Part shown: in pieces, positions 1-9,219 of the stretch
Position numbering within the stretch: the first letter of the stretch is position 1
Layout of the letters: the number at the start of each line of letters is the position of its first letter
NCBI GenBank assembly: GCA_963676355.1
Contig: OY781093.1
Location: 2,108,001 to 2,172,000, forward strand
Source of the DNA: JAGLOK01 sp963676355
Lineage (GTDB): Bacteria; Bacillota; Clostridia; Christensenellales; UMGS416
Length of the DNA stretch: 64,000 nucleotides
Direction of reading: 5' to 3'
The notes under the pieces: model-generated
Databases searched by the model: none
The model's input: only the letters and a program-made list of their open reading frames with translations
Told to the model about the DNA's origin: nothing
Translations under genes and position numbers: made by a program

Positions 1-594
1 ATCATATCCTTCGACATCATTTGTTGGGTCAGGCTCTGCTAGTCCCAATTGCTTTGCTTCTTCCAACACATCAGCATAGCTTCTTTTATCTTCAGTCATC
101 TTAGTTAAGATATAGTTTGTTGTGCCGTTTATTATTCCCATTATCTTATTTATTTTATTAGCCTGCAGAGAGTTATTTATTGTGCGTATCACGGGAATAC
201 CGCCACCAACTGCAGCTTCATAATATAACCCAGCACCAGATGACATAGCAGCTTCTTCAAGCGTTGGCCAATTTGTGGCAAGAAGCTCTTTATTTGCAGT
301 CACAACTGTTTTTCCAGCTTTGAGCAATGCCTCCACATATTCTAAGGCAGGCGTAACACCACCCATGAATTCTCCAACAATTTTAATGGAATCATCATTT
401 AAAATATCATTAAAGTCAGAAGTCAAAACTCCTTTTGGAAAATCAATTTCTCTCTTTTTTGATGTATTGCTCACTAATATTTTTTTTACGTTAAATTCTA
501 CGCCATCTCTGTGGCATATAATGTTTTTATTGTCTTCTAAAACTTCATATACGCCAGAACCTACAGTTCCGACTCCGAGAAAAGCAATATTCAT
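1..594 (-). CDS. hom: Homoserine dehydrogenase, C-terminal part outside window
   Basis: Reduces aspartate semialdehyde to homoserine, the branch point to threonine and methionine. The 198 visible residues hold the N-terminal NAD(P)-binding Rossmann fold (MNIAFLGVGTVGSGV), the VTANKELLA segment and the family signature NGTTNYILTKM, then LGLAEPDPTNDVEGYD running into the window edge. Start is the ATG at 594, preceded by AAAGGAAA. It begins one base after the coaX stop, so the two are probably co-transcribed. Threonine synthase lies far away at 39-40.6 kb. The C-terminal catalytic part and any ACT domain cannot be seen. Confidence 0.95.
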   Translation of the reverse strand, partial: MNIAFLGVGTVGSGVYEVLEDNKNIICHRDGVEFNVKKILVSNTSKKREIDFPKGVLTSDFNDILNDDSIKIVGEFMGGVTPALEYVEALLKAGKTVVTANKELLATNWPTLEEAAMSSGAGLYYEAAVGGGIPVIRTINNSLQANKINKIMGIINGTTNYILTKMTEDKRSYADVLEEAKQLGLAEPDPTNDVEGYD

Positions 595-595
595 T

Positions 596-1381
596 TTAGT
601 TTCCTTTACTATTTAATTCTTCTTTGTTTCTGCAATACACTGTTAAAAGCCCTGATAGCGCAAGCTTTGGGTCAATTTCATCTATAGAGTTTGAAAGAGG
701 CGCTATAAGGTTTGAAAAGCCTCCTGTAGCAATTGCCCGAGCACCACCCAACTCATGCTTCATCTGATTCACCAAGTTATCTACAGCTCCAACAAACCCG
801 TTAACAATGCCAGATTGCATATTGCTTACTGTATTTTTGCCGATTGTCTTTTTAGGTTTGGACAGTTCAATCTTTGGCAGCCTAGCTGCATTTTCAACTA
901 GTGCTTCCATTGAAACTTTTATTCCCGGCATAATGGCGCCACCCACAAACGAGCCCTTTTCGTTCACAGCATTAAATGATGTTGCAGTTCCAAAATCAAC
1001 AACAATGCATGCGCCCTTTGATCTTTCGTATGCCGCTATTGAAGTTACAATGCGGTCTGATCCTACTTCTTTTGGGTTATCGTACAAAATATTCATTCCG
1101 GTTTTTATTCCTGGACCTACTGTTATTGCATCCAATCCAAAAAATGTTCTTATCATATGCTCAATTGTATAGTTTATGGATGGAACAACCGACGATATTA
1201 TCGCCCCATCCACCTCATTTTTATCAAGACCTGCGTATGTAAACGCATTCATTAGCATAAGTCCATATTCATCAGATGTCTGCCTTATATTCGTTGAAAA
1301 GCGAGCTGTCTGAATAAGCTGTTCGTTTCTATAAATTCCTATTTTTATGTTAGAGTTGCCTACATCAAAAACTATTACCAT
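596..1381 (-). CDS. coaX: Type III pantothenate kinase
   Basis: Phosphorylates pantothenate in the first step of coenzyme A synthesis. The 261 residues match the usual CoaX length. Seen: the N-terminal phosphate-binding motif DVGNSN (residues 6-11), GSDRIV (107-112), the catalytic VVDFGTATS with Asp129, GGAIMPG (147-153) and the C-terminal ATGGFS motif of the ASKHA fold. The Shine-Dalgarno AAGGATAT precedes the ATG. It lies just downstream of an ECF S-component, which suggests that the transporter supplies pantothenate or a related vitamin, and just upstream of hom. Confidence 0.95.
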   Translation of the reverse strand: MVIVFDVGNSNIKIGIYRNEQLIQTARFSTNIRQTSDEYGLMLMNAFTYAGLDKNEVDGAIISSVVPSINYTIEHMIRTFFGLDAITVGPGIKTGMNILYDNPKEVGSDRIVTSIAAYERSKGACIVVDFGTATSFNAVNEKGSFVGGAIMPGIKVSMEALVENAARLPKIELSKPKKTIGKNTVSNMQSGIVNGFVGAVDNLVNQMKHELGGARAIATGGFSNLIAPLSNSIDEIDPKLALSGLLTVYCRNKEELNSKGN

Positions 1382-1398
1382 GTTTTATATCCTTATTT

Positions 1399-2016
1399 CT
1401 ATTCTTTTTTCCCTCTATATCCTACTATAGCAATAGTCACTGCCGATACAATTATCACAGCGGCTATCGCCTCAGGTATTCCGTTTGTCACAACAATCGT
1501 GCCAATAAAGGCCATCATGCCTGCCTTAGTTGTGCCGATAAAGCTTGCCACCTCTGACATCTCTGGAATAAACAAAAGATATATACCACCCAAAAACAAC
1601 ACCGTGTTTGTAAGCGAACCGATTAATGCTGCTACTCCATACCCTGCCTTATCAGTTATTTTGTTTCCAATTAGTTTTATTGCTTTGTATGTGTAATATG
1701 CAGTTACAGGCACTAATAGTCTTGGAATAAAAATTACAGCAAGTGTCCTTGGCACACTTATTCCCAAAATAAACAATCCAAAAGGATCGCCGGGATAGTA
1801 TATGTTTATAAAGCTTGTTAATCCAAAAATGAATCCAAGCCAGATTCCAACACCTAGTCCTTCCATCAACACTCCTATGATTACAGGAATGCACAAGATT
1901 GTAATCTTCATCGTCGGAAGTGGGATGTATCCTAAAGGTGTAAGTCCCAGCAGGAATGTAATTGCGGTTAATACTCCCGCTATTACCAGTTTACGCGTTT
2001 TTTTGTTGATATTCAT
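1399..2016 (-). CDS. ECF transporter S component, possibly for pantothenate
   Basis: A 205-residue, very hydrophobic protein with about five or six membrane segments and the N-terminal TRKLVIAGVLTAITFLLG typical of substrate-binding S components of energy-coupling factor transporters. Such proteins dock on a shared EcfAA'T module, which is not in this window. Substrate cannot be read from sequence. Pantothenate is inferred only because coaX follows 17 bases downstream. The start is supported by GGAGG seven bases before the ATG. Its own promoter and an approximately 90-base leader with a hairpin lie upstream. Confidence 0.8.
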   Translation of the reverse strand: MNINKKTRKLVIAGVLTAITFLLGLTPLGYIPLPTMKITILCIPVIIGVLMEGLGVGIWLGFIFGLTSFINIYYPGDPFGLFILGISVPRTLAVIFIPRLLVPVTAYYTYKAIKLIGNKITDKAGYGVAALIGSLTNTVLFLGGIYLLFIPEMSEVASFIGTTKAGMMAFIGTIVVTNGIPEAIAAVIIVSAVTIAIVGYRGKKE

Positions 2017-2033
2017 TTTTTACCTCCGTTCAA

Positions 2034-2050
2034 GCTCGGTTAGCCGATGC
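2034..2050 (-). promoter_or_regulatory. Leader hairpin with one bulged A before ECF S-component
   Basis: On the minus strand the sequence folds as GC, a bulged A, TCGG, loop CTAA, CCGA, GC, ending about nine bases before the GGAGG ribosome binding site. A second short stem, TTGGC/GCCAA, lies about 45 bases further upstream in the same leader. The position suggests control of translation initiation. I cannot assign it to a known riboswitch class. The bulged A and the neighbouring pantothenate kinase recall the 'pan' RNA motif, but that is only a guess. Confidence 0.35.
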
Positions 2051-2111
2051 CTGTCAAATAAATGAATTAAATTTTATTAGTTTGGCTCATTAAGATGCCA
2101 ACTTGCATTAT

Positions 2112-2139
2112 ATTATATCATTTTTAAATAAATATACAA
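2112..2139 (-). promoter_or_regulatory. Promoter for ECF S-component, coaX and hom
   Basis: Minus-strand TTGTAT, 16-base spacer, TATAAT. It lies just after the stop of the upstream metallohydrolase gene and would give a leader of roughly 90 bases before the ATG at 2016. Confidence 0.5.
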
Positions 2140-2154
2140 ATCCTTTTATATTTA

Positions 2155-2967
2155 TTATATTGTATATTCACTTCCTGTATATATATAATTTAACTGTTCG
2201 GGAATTTCCTTTTTCATTCTATTAAAATGAGCAGTTCCTGTGCAGTGACCTGTGTAACAGTCTATATTTCTTTCCTTTATAAATGATAAAAGTTCGTCAA
2301 AATATTTTTCTGATACATCCGTACCGCGAAAATTTGTTAAATGAAATCCTCCGACTACATGAGTAACAGCTTTTCCAATCTTTTCAGCTTTTGTTGCAGC
2401 ATTTACTACACCACTATGATAACACCCAGAGATAACTGTAGTTTTTTTACATTCATCGATAACTATTGCCAATTCATGCGAAAAGTCATCCTGCATGAGC
2501 TCACCATTTCTTTTGATCATAAACTTTTTATTTAGCAAATTATTGTGCTTATATCCTAGGTTTGAAATGATTTTTACATTTTCATATAGATCATAGTCTC
2601 TATCAACAAAAATAAATCTTGATAAGTCAAAATTGTTTTTAGATAAAGTAATTTCTGTTTTAGCACCGTCAACTATTGAATAGAATTTGTTAAAAAATGA
2701 GGATGAAACAATGATTTTAGCTTTTTTATTATATTCCAAAAATGCGGTAAGTCCTCCAGAATGATCATAGTGAAAATGTGATATCACTGCAAAACCCACA
2801 TCTTTTAGATTTATTCCTAAGGCTTCAGCGTTACTTATAAAACTTTCATCGCGTCCCGTGTCCATCAGAATTTTATTTGAATTTGTTTCTATCAAAACAG
2901 AAAGTCCGTGTCCACAGACTAACGTATCATCTTTTCTGGTGTTTTCATATAAAACGTTTATTTTCAT
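2155..2967 (-). CDS. Metallo-beta-lactamase-fold hydrolase
   Basis: 270-residue MBL-fold protein. The zinc motif SHFHYDHSGGL (around residues 63-73) is complete, and GCYHSG and the C-terminal TGHCTGTA supply further ligand histidines. The pattern fits the archaeal/bacterial group often labelled 7,8-dihydropterin-6-methyl-4-(beta-D-ribofuranosyl)aminobenzene-5'-phosphate synthase-like, but that activity is not established for bacterial members. It stands alone between the plsY terminator and the ECF promoter. The physiological substrate is unknown. Confidence 0.8.
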   Translation of the reverse strand: MKINVLYENTRKDDTLVCGHGLSVLIETNSNKILMDTGRDESFISNAEALGINLKDVGFAVISHFHYDHSGGLTAFLEYNKKAKIIVSSSFFNKFYSIVDGAKTEITLSKNNFDLSRFIFVDRDYDLYENVKIISNLGYKHNNLLNKKFMIKRNGELMQDDFSHELAIVIDECKKTTVISGCYHSGVVNAATKAEKIGKAVTHVVGGFHLTNFRGTDVSEKYFDELLSFIKERNIDCYTGHCTGTAHFNRMKKEIPEQLNYIYTGSEYTI

Positions 2968-3004
2968 AAATTCATCATATCATATTAAAGCGCTAAATAT
3001 AATA

Positions 3005-3026
3005 AAAAGCCGCATAAGCGGCTTTT
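3005..3026 (-). terminator. Rho-independent terminator after plsY
   Basis: Perfect 9-bp stem AAAAGCCGC/GCGGCTTTT with a four-base loop, followed on the minus strand by TTTTTATT. It begins nine bases after the plsY stop and closes the minus-strand gene run that starts at uvrB. By symmetry it could also act on plus-strand transcripts. Confidence 0.9.
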
Positions 3027-3034
3027 AAAATCTC

Positions 3035-3691
3035 TTAGTATTCTGATTTTTTGTGAATGTCCAGTTTGCTTTCTTCACCGCGTATAAGTCTTTTAATGTT
3101 ATCTTTGTGAAGAAATATTATAAGAATTGGGAAAATAGTCATAAATATTTGTTGCGGAAGAACTAATCCCAGGTAATCACCTAATACCCATGAGCAAATC
3201 ATAACTATAGTATAAGATAATATTGATGCCAGCGATACAAGCCGCGTAGTTACTATCAGCACAATAGCTATTGCAAGTAATATAAACGTTGGAATTGGTG
3301 CAAAAGCAAACATAGCGCCAGTCATTGAAGCCACACATTTTCCACCCTTAAAGTGATTGAATATCGGAAATGCATGTCCAAGCAATACGCTACCCGCTGC
3401 AATAGAAGCACCCAACCAACCATCATATGCACCACCAATTGCACGTGAAATAAATAAAGCAAGCAGAGCAGGCAATAATCCTTTTAAAATATCAGCTACA
3501 AAGTTTATAATGCCCCATTTTGCGCCCATTACTCTGTAAACATTGGTGGAGCCGGCATTTTTTGAGCCTTTGTTACGAATATCAATTCCTGCTACTTTTT
3601 TAGATAAAAATACCGCCGGAGATAGCGATCCTATAAAGTAGCCTGCAATAACCAATACCACATAAAATATAATTTCCTTAATTTCCATCAT
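3035..3691 (-). CDS. plsY: Glycerol-3-phosphate acyltransferase PlsY
   Basis: Membrane enzyme that transfers the acyl group of acyl-phosphate to glycerol-3-phosphate, making lysophosphatidate. The 218 residues have about five membrane segments. Seen: family motif 1 (KGSKNAGSTNVYR, about residues 41-53), motif 2 (GHAFPIFNHFKGGK) and the C-terminal motif around LIIFLHKDNIKRL. It overlaps the end of der by 14 bases. Two adjacent ATGs (3691 and 3688) follow GAGGAGA. The second has the slightly better spacing. Confidence 0.95.
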   Translation of the reverse strand: MMEIKEIIFYVVLVIAGYFIGSLSPAVFLSKKVAGIDIRNKGSKNAGSTNVYRVMGAKWGIINFVADILKGLLPALLALFISRAIGGAYDGWLGASIAAGSVLLGHAFPIFNHFKGGKCVASMTGAMFAFAPIPTFILLAIAIVLIVTTRLVSLASILSYTIVMICSWVLGDYLGLVLPQQIFMTIFPILIIFLHKDNIKRLIRGEESKLDIHKKSEY

Positions 3692-5006
3692 CGTCTCCTC
3701 TGCCTCGTAATGTTAATTTTATAGGCGTGCCATCTAAGTCAAATGATCGCCTTAAATAATTCGTTAAATATTTTAAATAGTTATCCTTCATCAGTTTTTC
3801 ATCATTTACAAATATTATAAAATTCGGCGGAGCAGTTGTCGCCTGAGTCGAATACATTATATTTAGTCTTCTGCCTGAAACATTATGGGGGGAAACAGCT
3901 GCCACAGCGTTTGTTATAACTTCATTTAACACACCGGTTGTAACTCTGAAATTTGTCTTTTTATAAACGTCGTCCACTAGAGACAATATCTTTGTTATCC
4001 TCTGTCCAGTTTTGCAGGAAACAAAAACCATGGGTGCGTAGTCTATAAAATAAAGCGTTGAATATAAATTATCTTCAAACTCTTTAGCTGTGTTTGTTTC
4101 TTTTTCTATCAAATCCCATTTGTTAACCGCAATAACAGAAGGTTTGCCCATTTCATCTATATAGCCTGCAATTTTAGCATCCTGCTCTGTAGCCCCTGTC
4201 TCAGCATCAACAATAAGCACTGCTACATCGCATCTTCTTACTGCCGTAAGTGCGCGTATGACAGAATAACGCTCAAGTGACTTGTCATCAATTCTACTTT
4301 TCCTGCGCATTCCCGCAGTGTCGATCAAAATATATTTTTGTCCTTCATATTCAAAAGGCGTGTCGATTGCGTCCCTTGTTGTCCCGGGAATATCACTCAC
4401 TATCACTCGATTTTCTCCAGTGATTGTGTTAATAAATGAAGATTTACCGGCATTCGGCTTTCCCACAACAGCGATTTTAATAGCTTCGCTATCCTCGTTA
4501 GGATCGTTTTCGGGTATAACTTCAATAAGAGCGTCAAGCATGTCGCCTGTTCCCATTCCCTGAAGTCCTGAAATCGGATGTGGTTCACCCAGTCCAAGCT
4601 CATAAAACTCATACTTTTCAGCATCATAGTTTATATGATCCACTTTATTAACACATAAAATAATTGGCTTGCCGCATTTCCTTAAAAAATCCGCTACTTC
4701 CCTATCTTCTGGGAGAAGTCCTTGCCTTGCATCCACAAAAAACAAAATCGCATCAGATGTTTCTGCCGCAAGAATAGCCTGTTCGCGCATCTGTGAAAAT
4801 ATAACATGATCAGACTTCATGTCCAATCCACCGGTGTCAATCATGGTAAACTCTCTGTCACGCCAGCTTGCATCAGCATATATTCTGTCGCGCGTTACGC
4901 CGGGTATATCCTCAACTATGGCAATTCTTCTTCCTGCCATCCTATTAAAAAATGTAGATTTACCGACATTCGGTCTCCCGACTATCGCAACTAAAGGCTT
5001 ACTCAA
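3678..5006 (-). CDS. der: Ribosome biogenesis GTPase Der (EngA)
   Basis: Double GTPase needed for 50S subunit maturation. The 442 residues carry two GTPase domains in tandem: GRPNVGKST (10-18), DTGG (57-60) and NKVD (120-123), then GKPNAGKSS (182-190), DTAG and NKWD, followed by the KH-like C-terminal domain. The start is a TTG at 5006 preceded by AGGAGG. No ATG gives a full first P-loop. It overlaps the radical-SAM gene upstream by 8 bases and plsY downstream, which indicates translational coupling. Confidence 0.97.
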   Translation of the reverse strand: MSKPLVAIVGRPNVGKSTFFNRMAGRRIAIVEDIPGVTRDRIYADASWRDREFTMIDTGGLDMKSDHVIFSQMREQAILAAETSDAILFFVDARQGLLPEDREVADFLRKCGKPIILCVNKVDHINYDAEKYEFYELGLGEPHPISGLQGMGTGDMLDALIEVIPENDPNEDSEAIKIAVVGKPNAGKSSFINTITGENRVIVSDIPGTTRDAIDTPFEYEGQKYILIDTAGMRRKSRIDDKSLERYSVIRALTAVRRCDVAVLIVDAETGATEQDAKIAGYIDEMGKPSVIAVNKWDLIEKETNTAKEFEDNLYSTLYFIDYAPMVFVSCKTGQRITKILSLVDDVYKKTNFRVTTGVLNEVITNAVAAVSPHNVSGRRLNIMYSTQATTAPPNFIIFVNDEKLMKDNYLKYLTNYLRRSFDLDGTPIKLTLRGRGDDDGN

Positions 5007-6309
5007 ATTTTCCTCCTACCATGGCTTTCACAAACTCATACCCGTCATTCGGGCTAATCTCAACATTCATTTTCGCTTTTCGTTCAAGCTCTGCAAGTGA
5101 CATCCCGTCAAGGAACACATTCTCGCCATCTCGTAAAGAGCTTTCTGGCACAAAAAGTACATCTGCTTTTTTATTAGCAACAGCTTCTATAATATCACAC
5201 CCTGTCAACAGTCCGGCAACCGTTATGCTTTCACCGAAATGTTTGTTTGTGACTTTCACAGTTTCAATGTTAAGGTTTTTAACCTTCTTGCATAATAATC
5301 CCGCACATTCATTTATCTTAGCGTAAGCTGATGCACCTGTTGTAATAATCACTTTTCTAGGCTCAACTTCGGTTATATTGATTTCATCAACTGCATATTC
5401 AAACTCATCTAAGAAATCAGAAAAGAGCCCGGCGCCGTTAGCCTTTTGAGCATTGATTTCGCCAACTTCATATCTTGGAAACTCCATACCTGCTTTTGAA
5501 TAAAATTCATCAGAAGCATAAACAAAAGGGTTACCAAATTCATTTTTATATTTTTTTCTATATGCTTCAATTATACTTATCACTTTACATGCGGTATCTT
5601 TATCCACATGAGTAAGCTCAGGCAAATTGTCTCTGTGACCAGTAAGCCCTACAGGAACTATAGACAGTGTCTTTGCATATGGATGTAATTTTGCTAAGTC
5701 TTCGATGGTTTTTTTCATCACTTCACCATCATTTATTCCTGGACATAATACTATTTGGCTGTGAAATGTTATCTTATTGTCATACAAAAATTTAAGCTGT
5801 TCATTAATTTTAACAGCTTTTTTGTTACGCATGAGATTCATGCGAACATCAGCATCAGTAGCATGTACGCTAACATATAGAGGCGAAACTTTACGCGTTA
5901 CAATACGGTTAAAATCCTCATCTGACATATTTGTCATAGTCACATAGTTGCCGTAAAGCACACTATAGCGCCAGTCATCATCTCTTACATAAAGTGATTT
6001 GCGCATATTCGGAGGAAGCTGATCTACAAAGCAAAAAAGACAACCATTTATACATTCCACTTCATCAGGATATAGTTCTTCTTTATACTCTATGCCTATA
6101 TCTTCATAAGGTTCTTTCTCAAGTTCTAAAGTTTTCCTCTTTTTTTGTCTTTCAATTATAAGAGTTGGGTTTTCCAAACTTCTTACAAATGTTTCATCGA
6201 TAAAATCGTTCATTTCGATATCATCGACTTTATGAACTTTATCGCCAATTTTAACACCTGCTTTTTGAGCAGGTGTGTTTTTGTGTACAAATTTTACTGT
6301 AAGTGCCAT
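4999..6309 (-). CDS. PDZ-like / radical-SAM / DUF512 protein
   Basis: 436 residues from the preferred start. Order: an N-terminal PDZ-like domain (NTPAQKAGVKIGDKV), then a cluster C86-x3-C90-x2-C93 (CINGCLFC) of the radical-SAM type with FVDQLPPNMRKSLYVRDDD, then the C-terminal DUF512 region (TGASAY, TGCDI). This family is widespread in Clostridia and its reaction is unknown. It often sits beside der, as here. An ATG at 6372 would add 21 residues, but neither start has a Shine-Dalgarno sequence. The ATG at 6309 lies six bases after a near-consensus promoter, so I choose it as a leaderless start. Confidence 0.85.
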   Translation of the reverse strand: MALTVKFVHKNTPAQKAGVKIGDKVHKVDDIEMNDFIDETFVRSLENPTLIIERQKKRKTLELEKEPYEDIGIEYKEELYPDEVECINGCLFCFVDQLPPNMRKSLYVRDDDWRYSVLYGNYVTMTNMSDEDFNRIVTRKVSPLYVSVHATDADVRMNLMRNKKAVKINEQLKFLYDNKITFHSQIVLCPGINDGEVMKKTIEDLAKLHPYAKTLSIVPVGLTGHRDNLPELTHVDKDTACKVISIIEAYRKKYKNEFGNPFVYASDEFYSKAGMEFPRYEVGEINAQKANGAGLFSDFLDEFEYAVDEINITEVEPRKVIITTGASAYAKINECAGLLCKKVKNLNIETVKVTNKHFGESITVAGLLTGCDIIEAVANKKADVLFVPESSLRDGENVFLDGMSLAELERKAKMNVEISPNDGYEFVKAMVGGKFE

Positions 6310-6315
6310 GTTTAG

Positions 6316-6344
6316 ATTATCTTTTAAAAAGAAATGCTTGTCAA
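6316..6344 (-). promoter_or_regulatory. Strong promoter for a predicted leaderless mRNA
   Basis: Minus strand: perfect -35 TTGACA, 17-base spacer, -10 GATAAT, then six bases (ctaaac) to the ATG at 6309. The expected transcription start falls on or within a base or two of the A of the ATG. It lies between the uvrA stop and the DUF512 gene. Confidence 0.7.
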
Positions 6345-6393
6345 TTAACGTAACAAAAAGTTCATAATGCAAAGCATATTGAACTAAAAAACG

Positions 6394-9216
6394 CTATTTT
6401 AATACACTTTTCAGATATTTTCCAGTGAAGCTTTTCTCATTTTTAGCAACTTGCTCAGGAGTTCCCTTGGCTATAATCTTCCCACCTTTGTCTCCGCCTT
6501 CAGGCCCAAGGTCAATTATATAGTCAGCGCATTTTATAACGTCTAAATTATGTTCTATAACAATTACCGTGTTTCCACCCTCTACAAGTTTTGAAATTAT
6601 CTTTAATAACTTTTTAACATCGTCAGTATGCAATCCTGTTGTCGGTTCATCAAGTATATATAGCGTTCTGCCTGTTGAGGTTTTCGAAAGCTCAGAAGCA
6701 AGCTTTATTCTTTGTGATTCTCCTCCTGAAAGCTGAGTTGAAGGCTGCCCTAATTTTATATAACCAAGCCCAACATCAGACAATGTTTGCAGTTTTCTTT
6801 TAATTCTTGGTACATTTTCAAAGAACTCAAGAGCATCTTCGACTGTCATATCCAACACTTCATAAATATTTTTGCCCTTGTATCTGACTTCAAGTGTCTC
6901 GCTATTATATCTTTTTGATTTGCATACTTCGCACGGAACATAAACATCCGGCAAAAAGTGCATCTCGATTTTTATAATTCCGTCGCCTTTACAAGCCTCA
7001 CATCTGCCACCTTTTACATTGAAAGAGAAGCGTCCTGCTTTATATCCTTTGGCTCTTGCATCAGTTGTCTTTGCAAACAATTCTCGTATCAGAGTAAAAG
7101 TTCCTGTATATGTTGCAGGATTTGAGCGTGGAGTGCGACCAATTGGAGACTGATCAATGTCTATTACTTTGTCCAAATGCTCAAGTCCTATTATTTCATT
7201 GTGCTTTCCGGGCTTTGTGTGAGCACGGTTTAAATCTCGCGCCAAAGCTTTATATAATATCTCATTTACCAATGAGCTTTTTCCTGAGCCGGAAACACCT
7301 GTTACACAGGTAAACAATCCCAGCGGAAAATCAGCCTTGATTCTTTTGAGATTATTTTGCTCAGCTCCTGTAACTGTAAGTGTATTGCCATTCTTTTTCT
7401 TCCTCTTTTCAGGAACATCAATCTTTTTGGCTCCACTCAGATATTGACCTGTTAAGGAAGCATTATTTGCCATAACTTCATTCACCGTGCCATGTGCTAC
7501 TACCTCTCCACCATGAACGCCCGGTCCTGGCCCCATGTCTATAATGTAATCAGCTGAAATCATAGTATCATGGTCATGCTCCACCACAAGCAAAGTGTTT
7601 CCCAAATCTCTTAGCCTTAAAAGTGTTTTTATAAGTTTATCGTTATCTTTCTGGTGCAGCCCAATTGAAGGCTCATCAAGAATATAAAGAACTCCCATAA
7701 GGTATGAGCCAATCTGTGTTGCAAGGCGAATTCTTTGAGCCTCACCGCCGGATAGGGTGCTTGCCTGACGATCAAGGGTGATGTAGTTTAGCCCAACATC
7801 ATTTAAAAATGTTAGTCTTTCCACCAACTCCTTAATAATTTGCTTTGCAATAATTTCTTCGGTTTTGCTTAGCTCAATCTGTTTTATAAAATCTATGCAA
7901 TGTTCAATAGTCATTGATGTCAGCTCCGATATATCAATATCGTTCACCGTGACAGCTAGAGCTTCTTTTTTAAGTCTTTTTCCTCCACACGCAGAGCAAA
8001 CATTGTTGCTCATGAGTGATTCATAGTATTCCTTCATGCCATTGCTGTTTGTTTGCTTGTATCTTCGCTCTATAGAATTAATAACGCCTTCAAAAGGCAT
8101 CTGATATGTACCACTTCCATAATCCCTTGTATATGTCACTTCAATTGTCTCACCATCAGTGCCATAAAATATTATATCCTGATGCTTTTTAGGAAGTTTT
8201 TTAAATGGTATATCAAGATTAATTCCATATTTTTTGTTCAATGCTGTGAGAAATGTCATTGCAATAGTATCTTTTTTATCCGTGTTCCATCCGCCTGCCT
8301 GCACTGCACCATCTCTAAGTGACTTGTTCCAGTTAGGAATTACAATCTGAGGATCAACTTTAAAGGTAGTGCCCAATCCCGAACAAACTGGACATGCGCC
8401 GTATGGACTATTGAAAGAAAACATTCTAGGTGTCAGCTCTTCTAGGATGATGTCACAATCCGGGCATGCGTAATTGCTTGAAAACAATGTTTCATCCCCA
8501 TCAACCTCTTTTACAATAACAAGACCGTGCGCAAGTCGTAGTGCAGTTTCCATAGATTCTGTCAAACGTGGTCGCAAACCTTCCTTCATCACAAGTCTAT
8601 CTACAACGACTTCTATATCATGTTTTTTGTAACGATCAAGTTCGATGTCATCTGTAATGTCATGAATTTCACCATTAACGCGTACACGTACAAATCCGTC
8701 TTTAGCCAAGTCTTTAAAGAGTTTTTTGTACTCACCTTTTCTTCCGCGAACAATTGGAGACAATACAAGAAGCTTCTTACCAGTTTCAATCTTCATTACG
8801 CGTTCTGTCATCTGATCAATGCTTTGGCGTTCAATAGGCTTTCCACACTCAGGGCAATGAGGATGTCCTACACGTGCATATAAAAGCCTCATATAGTCAT
8901 ATATCTCGGTTACTGTGCCAACTGTTGAGCGCGGATTGCGGCTGGTTGTCTTCTGATCAATTGATATCGCAGGTGAAAGCCCCTCAATGTAGTCTACATC
9001 CGGCTTTTCCATCTGTCCTAAAAATTGACGTGCGTATGACGACAAAGATTCCACGTATCTTCTTTGTCCTTCTGCATATATAGTATCAAAAGCAAGTGAA
9101 CTTTTTCCTGACCCTGAAAGTCCTGTGATTACCACAAGTTTATCTCTGGGTATAGATATATCTATATTCTTCAGATTGTGTTCTCTTGCTCCCTTAATTT
9201 TGATTGAATCCAACAT
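6394..9216 (-). CDS. uvrA: UvrABC system protein A
   Basis: Damage-recognition ATPase of nucleotide excision repair, working as a dimer with UvrB. The 940 residues match the family. Seen: first Walker A GLSGSGKSS near residue 32, zinc-finger cysteines (CPECGKPIE, CPDCD/CPVCSG, CSACGGKR), signature LSGGEAQRIRLA, second Walker A GVSGSGKSS, CEACKGDG/CEVCKSKR and a second LSGGESQRIKLA. It starts three bases after the uvrB stop with AAGGAAAA upstream. Co-transcription under the SOS-boxed uvrB promoter is expected. Confidence 0.98.
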   Translation of the reverse strand: MLDSIKIKGAREHNLKNIDISIPRDKLVVITGLSGSGKSSLAFDTIYAEGQRRYVESLSSYARQFLGQMEKPDVDYIEGLSPAISIDQKTTSRNPRSTVGTVTEIYDYMRLLYARVGHPHCPECGKPIERQSIDQMTERVMKIETGKKLLVLSPIVRGRKGEYKKLFKDLAKDGFVRVRVNGEIHDITDDIELDRYKKHDIEVVVDRLVMKEGLRPRLTESMETALRLAHGLVIVKEVDGDETLFSSNYACPDCDIILEELTPRMFSFNSPYGACPVCSGLGTTFKVDPQIVIPNWNKSLRDGAVQAGGWNTDKKDTIAMTFLTALNKKYGINLDIPFKKLPKKHQDIIFYGTDGETIEVTYTRDYGSGTYQMPFEGVINSIERRYKQTNSNGMKEYYESLMSNNVCSACGGKRLKKEALAVTVNDIDISELTSMTIEHCIDFIKQIELSKTEEIIAKQIIKELVERLTFLNDVGLNYITLDRQASTLSGGEAQRIRLATQIGSYLMGVLYILDEPSIGLHQKDNDKLIKTLLRLRDLGNTLLVVEHDHDTMISADYIIDMGPGPGVHGGEVVAHGTVNEVMANNASLTGQYLSGAKKIDVPEKRKKKNGNTLTVTGAEQNNLKRIKADFPLGLFTCVTGVSGSGKSSLVNEILYKALARDLNRAHTKPGKHNEIIGLEHLDKVIDIDQSPIGRTPRSNPATYTGTFTLIRELFAKTTDARAKGYKAGRFSFNVKGGRCEACKGDGIIKIEMHFLPDVYVPCEVCKSKRYNSETLEVRYKGKNIYEVLDMTVEDALEFFENVPRIKRKLQTLSDVGLGYIKLGQPSTQLSGGESQRIKLASELSKTSTGRTLYILDEPTTGLHTDDVKKLLKIISKLVEGGNTVIVIEHNLDVIKCADYIIDLGPEGGDKGGKIIAKGTPEQVAKNEKSFTGKYLKSVLK

Positions 9217-9219
9217 TAT

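Noticed and set aside
275..616. Plus-strand open frame of 113 codons
   Set aside because: It is the antisense shadow of hom, which has clear homoserine dehydrogenase motifs on the minus strand.
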